64,000 nt of DNA from CAVVSD01 sp963757125. GTDB lineage: Bacteria; Actinomycetota; Thermoleophilia; Solirubrobacterales; Solirubrobacteraceae. A program made the position numbers and the translations under genes. The notes below the pieces were generated by a model. That model was not told the origin of the DNA. It made no database searches and saw nothing but the letters and a program-made list of their open reading frames with translations. Positions 9,296 to 16,941 of the stretch are shown piece after piece. Positions within the stretch are counted from its first letter, which is position 1, and the number at the start of each line of letters is the position of its first letter. The stretch covers positions 496,001 to 560,000 of the forward strand of contig CAVWQP010000004.1 in the NCBI GenBank assembly GCA_963757125.1. Direction: 5' to 3'.

Positions 9296-10207
9296 ATGTG
9301 CGGGATCGTCGGCCTCTACGCGAAGACTGCCGCCACGAGCGCCGAGCTCGGGCGCCACGCCGGACGCATGCTCGTCGAGATGGGCGACCGGGGCCCCGAC
9401 AGCGCGGGCCTCGCCGTCTATCGCGAGCCGCTCTCCGACGGCTCCACCAAGCTGTCGCTGCACGCCCGCGACGGCGCGCCGGACTGGGACGCGCTCGTCG
9501 CGCGTCTGGGCCGGGAGACGCCGGTGCTCTTCCACCGCGTCGTCGGTCCCGAGCACGCGCTCGTCGCGGTCGAGGCCGGTGACGTCGAGGCGCAGCGCGC
9601 CGTCGCCGCGACGCTCCCCGAGGTCGAGGTCGCCGCCGCCGGTACGACGGTCGAGATCATCAAGGAGGCGATCCGCCCGGCCGAGTTCGTCGAGCGCTTC
9701 GAGCTCGACGCGATCTCCGGCACCCACGCGCTGGGCCACACCCGCATGGCGACCGAGAGCCGCGTCACGACCGCCGGCTCGCATCCGTTCTCGACCGGCG
9801 GCGACCTCTGCCTGGTCCACAACGGCTCGCTCTCCAACCACAACCGGCTGCGCCTGCGGCTGCGCGACCAGGGCATCGAGTTCCAGACCGAGAACGACAC
9901 CGAGGTCGCCGCGGGCTACGTCGCGTGGCGCCTGCGGGAGGGCGACACGCTGGAGCGCGCCCTGGAGCGCTGCCTCGACGACCTCGACGGCTTCTACACC
10001 TTCGCCGTCGGCACGGCCGACGGCTTCGCGGTGCTGCGCGACCCGATCGCCTGCAAGCCGGCCGTGATGGCCGAGACGGACGACTGGGTCGCGATGGCGT
10101 CGGAGTACCGCGCGCTGGCCGTCCTTCCCGGCGCCGATGACGCCCGCGTGTGGGAGCCGGAGCCGGCGACGGTGTACCACTGGGGCCGCGCGCCCGTCGC
10201 CGCATGA
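9296..10207 (+). CDS. Class II glutamine amidotransferase (GlxB/MgsA-like subunit)
   Basis: A 303-residue class II (Ntn) glutamine amidotransferase. ATG 9296 is fixed by MCGIVGLY: removal of Met exposes the nucleophilic Cys. The domain shows GDRGPDSAG, HTRMATES, NGSLSNHNRLR and ENDTEVAAGY, the hallmark Arg, Asn-Gly and Asp residues for glutamine hydrolysis. It is a stand-alone version of the N-terminal domain of glutamate synthase, as in GlxB or the MgsA subunit of N-methylglutamate synthase. It would release ammonia from glutamine for transfer by the FMN subunit two genes on. The next gene starts inside its stop codon (ATGA), so the three subunits are translationally coupled. Confidence 0.88.
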   Translation: MCGIVGLYAKTAATSAELGRHAGRMLVEMGDRGPDSAGLAVYREPLSDGSTKLSLHARDGAPDWDALVARLGRETPVLFHRVVGPEHALVAVEAGDVEAQRAVAATLPEVEVAAAGTTVEIIKEAIRPAEFVERFELDAISGTHALGHTRMATESRVTTAGSHPFSTGGDLCLVHNGSLSNHNRLRLRLRDQGIEFQTENDTEVAAGYVAWRLREGDTLERALERCLDDLDGFYTFAVGTADGFAVLRDPIACKPAVMAETDDWVAMASEYRALAVLPGADDARVWEPEPATVYHWGRAPVAA

Positions 10208-10884
10208 CGACGTTCGACCTGGCCGAGGTCGGCCTGCGCGAGCTCAACGCGGCGCTGCACGACCCGGGCTGCGAGGGCGAGCGTTTCCGCGTCCTCAACC
10301 CGCGCGGGAGCCATGCGCTCGCCGTCGGCGCGGTGGCCGGCGCGGACGTCGAGATCGAGGGCCACGCGGGCTACTACTGCGCGGGGATGAACCAGCACGC
10401 GCGCATCCGCGTGCACGGCAACGCCGGCGTCGGGGTGGCCGAGAACATGATGTCCGGCACCGTCGTCGTCGAGGGCGACGCGAGCGCGTCGGCCGGCGCG
10501 ACGGCCCACGGCGGCACGCTCGTCGTCAACGGGTCGGCGGCGGCGCGGTGCGGGATCTCGCTGAAGGGCGCCGACATCGTCGTACGCGGCTCGGTCGGGC
10601 ACCTGAGCGCCTTCATGGCCCAGTCCGGGCGGCTGCTCGTCTGCGGCGACGCGGGCGACGCGCTCGGCGACTCGATCTACGAGGCCCGGCTGTACGTGCG
10701 CGGCACGGTCCGCGGCCTCGGCGCGGACTGCGTCGAGAAGGAGGTCCGCGACGAGCACCTCGCGGAGATCGCCGAGCTGCTCGACAGCGCGGGCATCGAC
10801 GACGTCGCGCCGGGCGAGTTCCGCCGCTACGGCTCGGCGCGCTCGCTCTACCACTGGAACGCCGACCACCACCAGAGCTACTGA
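10204..10884 (+). CDS. GXGXG-domain glutamate-synthase-like subunit (GlxC/MgsB-like)
   Basis: A 226-residue beta-helix protein matching the C-terminal GXGXG domain of the large glutamate synthase subunit, also shared with formylmethanofuran dehydrogenase subunit C. Repeating glycines appear in VEIEGHAGYYCAG, IRVHGNAGVGVAENMMSG, VVVEGDASASAGATAHGG, IVVRGSVGHLSAFMAQSG and LLVCGDAGDALGDSI. It has a structural rather than catalytic role, joining the amidotransferase and FMN domains. ATG 10204 overlaps the upstream stop; its own TGA overlaps the ATG of the FMN subunit gene at 10884. Confidence 0.85.
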   Translation: MTTFDLAEVGLRELNAALHDPGCEGERFRVLNPRGSHALAVGAVAGADVEIEGHAGYYCAGMNQHARIRVHGNAGVGVAENMMSGTVVVEGDASASAGATAHGGTLVVNGSAAARCGISLKGADIVVRGSVGHLSAFMAQSGRLLVCGDAGDALGDSIYEARLYVRGTVRGLGADCVEKEVRDEHLAEIAELLDSAGIDDVAPGEFRRYGSARSLYHWNADHHQSY

Positions 10885-12176
10885 TGCGCGAATCCGCCAC
10901 GTTCGACCGGGACACGATCGCCGAGATCCAGCGCGCCGCGCGCGAGGGCATCTACGACATCCGCGGCGGCGGCGCCAAGCGCCGCGTCCCCCACTTCGAC
11001 GACCTCCTCTTCCTCGGCGCGAGCATGTCGCGCTACCCGCTGGAGGGCTACCGCGAGGCGTGCGCGACCGACGTGGTCCTCGGCACGCGCTTCGCCGAGA
11101 AGCCGCTGCATCTCGAGATCCCGATCACGATCGCGGGCATGAGCTTCGGCGCGCTGAGCGCCAACGCCAAGGAGGCGCTCGGCCGCGGCGCGAGCGACTG
11201 CGGGACCTCGACGACGACCGGCGACGGCGGGATGACCCCGGAGGAGCGCCAGTCGTCGAAGACGCTCGTGTACCAGCTGCTGCCGTCGCGCTACGGCATG
11301 AACCCCGACGACCTCCGCCGCGCCGACGCGATCGAGATCGTCGTCGGGCAGGGCGCCAAGCCCGGCGGCGGCGGCATGCTCCTCGGCCAGAAGATCTCCG
11401 ACCGCGTCGCCGAGATGCGCGACCTCCCGGCCGGCATCGACCAGCGCAGCGCTTGCCGCCACCCCGACTGGACCGGCCCCGACGATCTCGAGATCAAGAT
11501 CGGCGAGCTGCGCGAGATCACCGACTGGCAGAAGCCGATCTTCGTGAAGGTCGGGGCGTCGCGGCCGTACTACGACGTCGCGCTGGCCGTGAAGTCCGGG
11601 GCGGACGTCGTCGTCCTCGACGGGATGCAGGGCGGCACCGCCGCGACCCAGGACGTCTTCATCGAGCACGTCGGCATCCCGATCCTCGCGGCGATCCCGC
11701 TGGCCGTCGAGGCCCTCCAGGAGCTGCGGATGCACCGCGAGGTGCAGCTCGTCGTCTCCGGCGGCATCCGCTCGGGCGCGGACGTCGCGAAGGCGCTCGC
11801 GCTCGGCGCCGACGCGGTGTCGATCGGCATCGGCGCGCTCATCGCACTCGGCGACAACGCGCCCGAGCTCGACGAGCAGTACCGCGCGCTGGGCTCCGCG
11901 GCCGGCTTCTACGACGACTGGCACGAGGGCCGCGACCCCGCGGGCATCTCGACGCAGGACCCCGAGCTCGCCTCGCGCCTGGACCCGGAGGCCGCGGGAC
12001 GGCGGCTCGCCAACTACCTGCGGACGATGACGCTCGAGGCGCAGACGCTCGCCCGCGCGTGCGGGAAGTCCCACGTCCACAACCTCGAGCCGGAGGACCT
12101 CGTCGCGCTGACGATCGAGGCATCGGCGATGGCGCGCGTCCCGTTGGCTGGGACGTCCTGGATCCCCGGCACGTAG
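10884..12176 (+). CDS. FMN-binding glutamate-synthase-like protein (GlxD/MgsC-like)
   Basis: A 430-residue protein equivalent to the central FMN barrel of glutamate synthase. Key elements: PITIAGMSFGALSANAKEALGRGAS, TSTTTGDGGM (the substrate-loop region), IEIVVGQGAKPGGGGML, KVGASRPYYDVALAVKSGADVVVLDGMQGGT and SGGIRSGADVAKALALGADAVSIGIGALIAL for FMN phosphate binding. It should accept ammonia from the amidotransferase and reductively form glutamate from 2-oxoglutarate, or N-methylglutamate if methylamine is the amine. I do not see a 3Fe-4S cysteine cluster like that of full GltB. No electron donor (GltD-type) or N-methylglutamate dehydrogenase subunits are encoded in this window. Confidence 0.88.
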   Translation: MRESATFDRDTIAEIQRAAREGIYDIRGGGAKRRVPHFDDLLFLGASMSRYPLEGYREACATDVVLGTRFAEKPLHLEIPITIAGMSFGALSANAKEALGRGASDCGTSTTTGDGGMTPEERQSSKTLVYQLLPSRYGMNPDDLRRADAIEIVVGQGAKPGGGGMLLGQKISDRVAEMRDLPAGIDQRSACRHPDWTGPDDLEIKIGELREITDWQKPIFVKVGASRPYYDVALAVKSGADVVVLDGMQGGTAATQDVFIEHVGIPILAAIPLAVEALQELRMHREVQLVVSGGIRSGADVAKALALGADAVSIGIGALIALGDNAPELDEQYRALGSAAGFYDDWHEGRDPAGISTQDPELASRLDPEAAGRRLANYLRTMTLEAQTLARACGKSHVHNLEPEDLVALTIEASAMARVPLAGTSWIPGT

Positions 12177-12194
12177 CCGCCTAGTGTCGGTGGC

Positions 12195-13049
12195 ATGACC
12201 GACTCCGCCACGCTGACCGACCATGAGACGCAGCAGATCGACCGCGCGAACGCGACCGGCCTGACGCCGGTCGTCTTCATCCACGGCCTCTGGCTGCTGC
12301 CGTCGAGCTGGGACAACTGGGCCACCGTCTTCGAGGAGGCCGGGTTCACGGCTCTGACGCCCGGGTGGCCCGACGACCCGGAGACGGTCGAGGAGGCCAA
12401 GGAGAACCCGCAGGCGCTCGCCGGCAAGGGCATCGAGGAGGTCGCCGACCACTACGCCGCCGTCATCGGGCGGCTGTCGAAGAAGCCCGCCGTCATCGGC
12501 CACTCCTTCGGCGGGCTGCTCGCGCAGATCGTCGCCGGCAGGGGCCTCTCGGCCGCGTCGGTCGCCGTGGACCCCGCGCCGTTCCGCGGGGTGCTGCCGC
12601 TGCCGATCTCGGCGCTGAAGTCCGCGTTCCCGGTCCTCGGCAACCCGGCGAACATCAGCCGCGCGGTCCCGCTCACGTACGACCAGTTCCGCTACGCGTT
12701 CGCGAACGCGGTGAGCGAGGACGAGGCCAAGCAGCTGTTCGAGCAGTACGCGGTCCCCGCCGCAGGCAAGCCGCTCTTCCAGGCCGCCGTGGCGAACCTC
12801 AACCCGTGGACCGAGGCGAAGGTCGACCACGACAACCCCGACCGCGGGCCGCTGCTCGTCATCTCCGGCGAGCTGGACCACACCGTGCCGTGGGCGATCG
12901 CCAACGCGTCCTACAAGCGCCAGTCCGACAACCCGGGCGTCACCGAGATCACCGAGATCAAGGGGCGCGGCCACGCGCTGACGATCGACAGCGGATGGCG
13001 CGAGGTCGCAGACACGGCGCTGGCGTTCGTGAAGCGGTTCGTCAGCTAG
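12195..13049 (+). CDS. Alpha/beta hydrolase
   Basis: A 284-residue alpha/beta hydrolase. FIHGLWLLPSSWDNW is the oxyanion-hole strand, GHSFGG the nucleophile elbow with the catalytic Ser, GELDHTVP carries the acid and GRGHALTID the catalytic His, so the full triad is present. The cap region is small. It follows the FMN subunit gene by 18 bp on the same strand and might be co-transcribed, but nothing links it to nitrogen metabolism. Its end overlaps the convergent amidase gene by 8 bp. Confidence 0.85.
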   Translation: MTDSATLTDHETQQIDRANATGLTPVVFIHGLWLLPSSWDNWATVFEEAGFTALTPGWPDDPETVEEAKENPQALAGKGIEEVADHYAAVIGRLSKKPAVIGHSFGGLLAQIVAGRGLSAASVAVDPAPFRGVLPLPISALKSAFPVLGNPANISRAVPLTYDQFRYAFANAVSEDEAKQLFEQYAVPAAGKPLFQAAVANLNPWTEAKVDHDNPDRGPLLVISGELDHTVPWAIANASYKRQSDNPGVTEITEIKGRGHALTIDSGWREVADTALAFVKRFVS

Positions 13050-14433
13050 GAGCGACGGTGGGCTCCGGGTGGGCGGCCTCGTACGCCGCCATCGCCCGGA
13101 GCACCAGCGCGTCGCGATAGCGCGCCCCGACGACCTGCAACCCCACCGGGAGCCCCGCGGGCGTGAACCCGCACGGAACCGTCCCCGCGGGCTGCTGGGT
13201 GAGGTTGAAGGGGAAGGTGAACGGCGTCCACGACGGCCAGTCCGGATCGGGCGAGCCGGCCGGGACGTCGACGCCGGCCTCGAACGCCGCGATCGGGAGC
13301 GTCGGCGTGACGAGCAGGTCCCAGCTCGCGTGGAACTCGCTCATGCGCAGGCCGAGCGCATCGCGCGCCTGCATCGCCCGCAGGTACTCCAACGCCGTGA
13401 TCCCGCTGCCCATCGCCGCGGTCCGCACGAACCCGGGGTCCAGGACGTCGGTCGGCGGCGGTTCGCCGAGGTCCGCGACGACGCGTGCCGCGCCGGCGAA
13501 CCAGAGCGTCTCGAAGGTCCCGCGCGGGTCGGGGAAGCCGGGATCGACCTCCTCCACGTGCGCGCCCATGTCCGCCATGCGGGCCGCCGCGCGCGCGACG
13601 ATCGCCGCCACCTCCGGGTCGACGCTCGCGTAGCCGAGCGCCGGGCTGAAGGCGATGCGCAGGCCCTCCAGGCCGCCGTCGAGCCCGTCGCGGTAGGGCG
13701 TCGCCTCCGGCTCCAGGGCGGTCCAGTCGCGCAGGTCGGGCTCGGTGAGGACGTCGAGGAGCAGCGCGACGTCGCGCACCGTCCGCGCCATCGGGCCGAC
13801 GTGGGCGAGGACCCCGAACGGGCTCGCCGGCCACGCGGGCACCCGGCCGTACGTGGGCTTGATCCCGGGCAGGCCGCAGAACCCGCACGGGATGCGGATC
13901 GAGCCGCCGCCGTCCGTGCCGAGGGCGAGCGGCACCATCCCGGCGGCGAGCGCGGCGGAGCTGCCGCCGCTCGACCCGCCCGCCGTGCGCGTGACGTCCC
14001 ACGGGTTGCGGGTGACGCCGTCGAGCGGTCCGTGGGTGACGCCCTTCCAGCCGAACTCCGGCGTCGTCGTCTTGCCGACGGCGACGGCGCCGTTGCGCGC
14101 GAGCGCGGCGACGGAGGGCGCGTCGACGTCCCAGTCCTGGTTCGGATCGACCGCCTTCGAGCCGCGCAGCGTCGGCCATCCGGCCGTCAGCAGCACGTCC
14201 TTGATCGCGACGGGGACGCCGTCGAGCAGCCCGGCCGGCTCACCCCGCGACCAGCGCGCCTGGGACCGTGCGGCGGCCTCCCGTGCGCGGTCGGCGTCGA
14301 CGAGGCGGAACGCGTTGACCGCGGGGTCGGTGCGCGCGATCCGCTCCAGCGCCGCATCGAGCGCCTCAAGGGGCGAGAGCGCCCCGCTGCCGAAGTCCTC
14401 GAGGAGCGCTGTCGCGTCTGGGATCCCGGGCAC
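13042..14433 (-). CDS. Amidase signature family enzyme
   Basis: A 463-residue amidase of the Ser-cisSer-Lys family. The catalytic Lys is in VPVAIKDVLLT, and TRTAGGSSGGSSAALAAGMVPLALGTDGGGSIRIPCGFCGLPGIKPTYGR (positions around nt 13850-13990) holds both serines in the glycine/serine-rich signature. C-terminal FTFPFNLTQQPAGTVPCG is typical of the family. It could hydrolyse simple amides and would be a biochemical partner for the nitrile hydratase at 39-41 kb, but it is 25 kb away, so no operon link. It is adjacent to, and same-strand with, a TetR regulator 10 bp upstream. Confidence 0.88.
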   Translation of the reverse strand: MPGIPDATALLEDFGSGALSPLEALDAALERIARTDPAVNAFRLVDADRAREAAARSQARWSRGEPAGLLDGVPVAIKDVLLTAGWPTLRGSKAVDPNQDWDVDAPSVAALARNGAVAVGKTTTPEFGWKGVTHGPLDGVTRNPWDVTRTAGGSSGGSSAALAAGMVPLALGTDGGGSIRIPCGFCGLPGIKPTYGRVPAWPASPFGVLAHVGPMARTVRDVALLLDVLTEPDLRDWTALEPEATPYRDGLDGGLEGLRIAFSPALGYASVDPEVAAIVARAAARMADMGAHVEEVDPGFPDPRGTFETLWFAGAARVVADLGEPPPTDVLDPGFVRTAAMGSGITALEYLRAMQARDALGLRMSEFHASWDLLVTPTLPIAAFEAGVDVPAGSPDPDWPSWTPFTFPFNLTQQPAGTVPCGFTPAGLPVGLQVVGARYRDALVLRAMAAYEAAHPEPTVAPS

Positions 14434-14442
14434 GCGGGAAGC

Positions 14443-15045
14443 CTAGATGCAGACCGCCGCAGCGCGGAGCGCGGCGAGCGCGCCGTCCAGCGCCGCCTCG
14501 AGCGGGCGGACGGAGCGGTGCGTCTGCGTCAGCAGCAGGCCGCCCTGCAGGGAGGCGAACACGGCGAGCGACAGACCCTCGGGGTCGGCGTCCGCGCGGA
14601 GCCGGCCCTCGTCGCGCATGCGCTCGAGCCCGGTCTGCAGGTGCAGGCGCCACGCCTCCATGTGGAGGTCGACCTCGGCTGCGAGCCCCGGGTCGCTGCC
14701 GGCCAGCTCGCCGACGAGCGCCCCGATCGGGCAGCCCCAGTGGGGTTGGGACCCGTAGTGCGCGACGACGGCGTCGCGCCATGCCTCCCACGCCTCCCAC
14801 GTGTCGAGCGTGTCGAGGTACGGGCGCTGGGCGTCGAGGACGCGGCCGCTCTGCAGCGCCGCGATCGCGCCCACGAGCTCTCGCTTCCCGCCGGGGAAGT
14901 AGTGGAAGAGCTGGCTCTTGCTCGTCGCCGTGCCCGCGCGGATGTCGTCGAGGCTCGTGGATCCCACGCCGCGGGCGAGGATGAGATCGGCCGCCGCCTC
15001 GACGATCCGCGCCCTCGTCGCCTCGCCCTTGGCCGTCAGCGCCAT
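14443..15045 (-). CDS. TetR-family transcriptional regulator
   Basis: A 200-residue TetR repressor. The N-terminal HTH is ARIVEAAADLILARGVGSTSLDDI followed by TATSKSQLFHYFPGGKRELVGA; SQLFHYF is the recognition-helix motif typical of the YxAF/TetR_C_11-like group that often controls oxidoreductase genes. ATG 15045 follows from domain position. It is divergent from an SDR gene with a strong dyad at 15060-15081 between them, so it most likely represses itself and the SDR. The effector is unknown. Confidence 0.87.
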   Translation of the reverse strand: MALTAKGEATRARIVEAAADLILARGVGSTSLDDIRAGTATSKSQLFHYFPGGKRELVGAIAALQSGRVLDAQRPYLDTLDTWEAWEAWRDAVVAHYGSQPHWGCPIGALVGELAGSDPGLAAEVDLHMEAWRLHLQTGLERMRDEGRLRADADPEGLSLAVFASLQGGLLLTQTHRSVRPLEAALDGALAALRAAAVCI

Positions 15046-15059
15046 GCCATCAGCATAGA

Positions 15060-15081
15060 GATTGGACCGGTCGGTCCAATC
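15060..15081. promoter_or_regulatory. TetR operator (perfect 9-bp inverted repeat)
   Basis: Arms GATTGGACC (15060-15068) and GGTCCAATC (15073-15081) are exact reverse complements around the 4-base spacer GGTC. The dyad lies 15 bp upstream of the TetR start and 18 bp before the SDR start, in an unusually AT-richer patch of this GC-rich window. The position and the common TetR operator style (a GGACCGGTC core) support repression of both genes. Confidence 0.75.
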
Positions 15082-15099
15082 TTGTGGCATGCTGCGGCC

Positions 15100-15861
15100 A
15101 TGGCACTGCGACTGGACGGGAAGGGCGCGCTGGTCACCGGCGCGACGAGCAACATCGGACGGGCGATCGCGCTCGCCTTCGGGGCGGAGGGCGCGCACGT
15201 GATCGTCAGCGGGCGCAACGCGGAGCGCGGCGCAGCGGTCGTCGGCGAGATCGTGGCGGCGGGCGGCCGGGCGGACTTCGTCGCGGCGGACCTCGACGGA
15301 TCCCCGTCCGCCTCCGAGCGCCTGGCGGCCGAGGCCACGGAGCTGCTCGGCGGGCGCATCGACATCCTCGTGAACAACGCGGGCATCTTCCCCGGATCGG
15401 GGACCGCGGCGACCGACGAGGCGACGTTCGACGAGGTCTACGCCGTCAACGTCAAGGCGCCCTTCTTCCTCACCGCCGCCGTCGCCCCGGCGATGGCGCA
15501 GGCCGGCGGCGGGTCGATCATCAACCTCGGGTCCTGGATCGCGCGGCTCGGCATCCCTGTCGGGGCGCTCTACAGCTCCACGAAGGGCGCGCTGGAGACG
15601 CTGACCCGGGCGTGGGCGGCCGAGTTCGGCCCGGCGGGGGTGCGCGTGAACGCGATCTCCCCCGGCGTCGTGCGCCCGCCCGTCGAGGGCCCCGACCCGG
15701 CAACGGCGATGATGCGCGGGACGCCGGCCGGGACGCCCGGGACGCCCGACTCGATCGCCCACGCGGCCGTCTGGCTCGCGAGCGACGAGGCGGCGTTCGT
15801 GCACGGCACCGTCGTCGACGTCGACGGCGGCCGGGTGGGTGTCGCGGTCGTCGCCGCGTAG
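15100..15861 (+). CDS. Short-chain dehydrogenase/reductase under TetR control
   Basis: A 253-residue classical SDR: ALVTGATSNIGRAIALAFGAEG holds TGxxxxIG, VNNAGIFPG the NNAG strand, IINLGSWIARLG the catalytic Ser region, and YSSTKGALETL the YxxxK pair. The C-terminal VDVDGGRVGVAV is the usual FabG-like dimer interface. Substrate unknown. Immediate divergence from a TetR gene and an operator just upstream suggest induction by a small molecule that may be its substrate. Confidence 0.88.
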   Translation: MALRLDGKGALVTGATSNIGRAIALAFGAEGAHVIVSGRNAERGAAVVGEIVAAGGRADFVAADLDGSPSASERLAAEATELLGGRIDILVNNAGIFPGSGTAATDEATFDEVYAVNVKAPFFLTAAVAPAMAQAGGGSIINLGSWIARLGIPVGALYSSTKGALETLTRAWAAEFGPAGVRVNAISPGVVRPPVEGPDPATAMMRGTPAGTPGTPDSIAHAAVWLASDEAAFVHGTVVDVDGGRVGVAVVAA

Positions 15862-15902
15862 TCCGCCGATGATCCGCGAGCGGTCCGCGGGTCCAACCCG
15901 GC

Positions 15903-16229
15903 ATGACCGATTCCAGAACCGTCGTCCGCTACCGCGTCCACCCCGACCGGGGGGACGAGAACGAGGCGCTCGTGCGCGCCGTCTTCGAGGAGCTCCGCCG
16001 GACCCGCCCCTCCGGGATCGACTACGCGACCCTCCGACTCGAGGACGGCGTGAGCTTCCTGCACGTCGCCACCGCGGGATCGGGGGCGATGCTCGGCGAC
16101 CTCGACGCGTTCCGCGCCTTCCAGGCCGGCGTGCCGGAGCGCGCGGAGTCGCCGCCCGAGTTCGCCTCGGCGAGGCTCATCGGCGAGTACCGCGCGGTCA
16201 GCGCGCGGCTGCCCGTGACCGCGTCATAG
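15903..16229 (+). CDS. Small hypothetical protein, possible ABM-like dimeric alpha/beta barrel
   Basis: A 108-residue protein beginning MTDSRTVVRYRVHPDRGDENEALVRAVFEELR. The pattern of a first strand (TVVRYRVHPDR), an amphipathic helix, DYATLRLEDGVSFLHVATA and a final strand resembles antibiotic-biosynthesis-monooxygenase/EthD-like dimeric barrels, but there is no diagnostic motif. Its 3' end overlaps the convergent TetR gene by 32 bp. Function unknown. Confidence 0.6.
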   Translation: MTDSRTVVRYRVHPDRGDENEALVRAVFEELRRTRPSGIDYATLRLEDGVSFLHVATAGSGAMLGDLDAFRAFQAGVPERAESPPEFASARLIGEYRAVSARLPVTAS

Positions 16230-16873
16230 CGGCCACGAACACGTCCTGCTCGAGCGGCTCGACGGGCATCGGCGTGACCGCCGCCTCCGCCTTCAGGCCG
16301 TCGAGCAGGACGGTGAGCAGGCGCTCCCAGTAGTCGGGGGCGAGCCCGCGCGTGCGCTCGGCGACGAAGCCGACCGCGAAGTGCATCATCGGCACGTCGA
16401 ACGTGCCCGAGGTCGGCCCGGACGACGCCTGCGTCCTGCGCGCGCTGCACGACCTGCATCGCGATCGGTGCGATGCGCTCGCGCGCCATGGCCACGCGCT
16501 CGCGGCCGCGGTCGCGGGCGAGGAGCGCCTCCTTCAGGCCGCGGTCCTCCGCCTGCAGCCGGCAGACCGCCCGCATGAACGCCTCGAACCCGTCCCACGG
16601 ATCCTCCAGGGCCAGCGCGTCCAGCGCGACCTGCTCGACCTGGCCGATCTTGTCCTCGAACAGCGCGTCGATGAGGTCGTCCTTGTCCGGGAAGCGGCGG
16701 TAGACGGTGCCCACCCCGACGCCCGCGGCAGCCGCGATGTCGTCGAGCGAGACACCCAGTCCGCGCTCGGCGAAGACCTCCTCCGCGGCCCGCAGGATCC
16801 GCAGCCTGTTGCGCTCCGCGTCGGAGCGCAGCGGGCGCGGCAGCGGGAGGTCGGGTGAATTCGGAGGTGCCAT
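16198..16873 (-). CDS. TetR-family regulator of the adjacent exporter, frameshifted
   Basis: N-terminal HTH: RNRLRILRAAEEVFAERG then VSLDDIAAAAGVGVGTVYRRFPDKDDLIDALF. The ligand domain runs through ERIAPIAMQVVQRAQDAGVVRADLG and then loses frame near nt 16405 by one extra base; the correct continuation TFDVPMMHFAVGFVAERTRG to AAMTRSRAAAR ends at 16198. Without correction the protein acquires an Arg-rich nonsense tail to 16022. ATG 16873 is preferred, GTG 16879 is possible. Divergent from the MFS gene, with a dyad at 16902-16924 between them, hence probably the repressor of that exporter. Confidence 0.8.
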
Positions 16874-16901
16874 CTCCACTTGGATGCTAGCTTCTACGCG
16901 T

Positions 16902-16924
16902 AAGTTGAGATCGTAACTCCACTT
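16902..16924. promoter_or_regulatory. Imperfect TetR operator between repressor and exporter genes
   Basis: A 23-bp imperfect palindrome: left AAGTTGAG (16902-16909) mirrors right CTCCACTT (16917-16924), with one mismatch between the arms, around a 7-base centre. It sits 29 bp from the TetR ATG and 18 bp before the exporter start, in an AT-richer stretch. Its position suggests it controls both divergent genes. Confidence 0.6.
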
Positions 16925-16941
16925 TCGTAACAGGAGGACGC

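Noticed and set aside
10878..12974. 698-codon reverse frame opposite the FMN subunit and hydrolase genes
   Set aside because: Spans two well-supported forward genes and has no conserved motifs.
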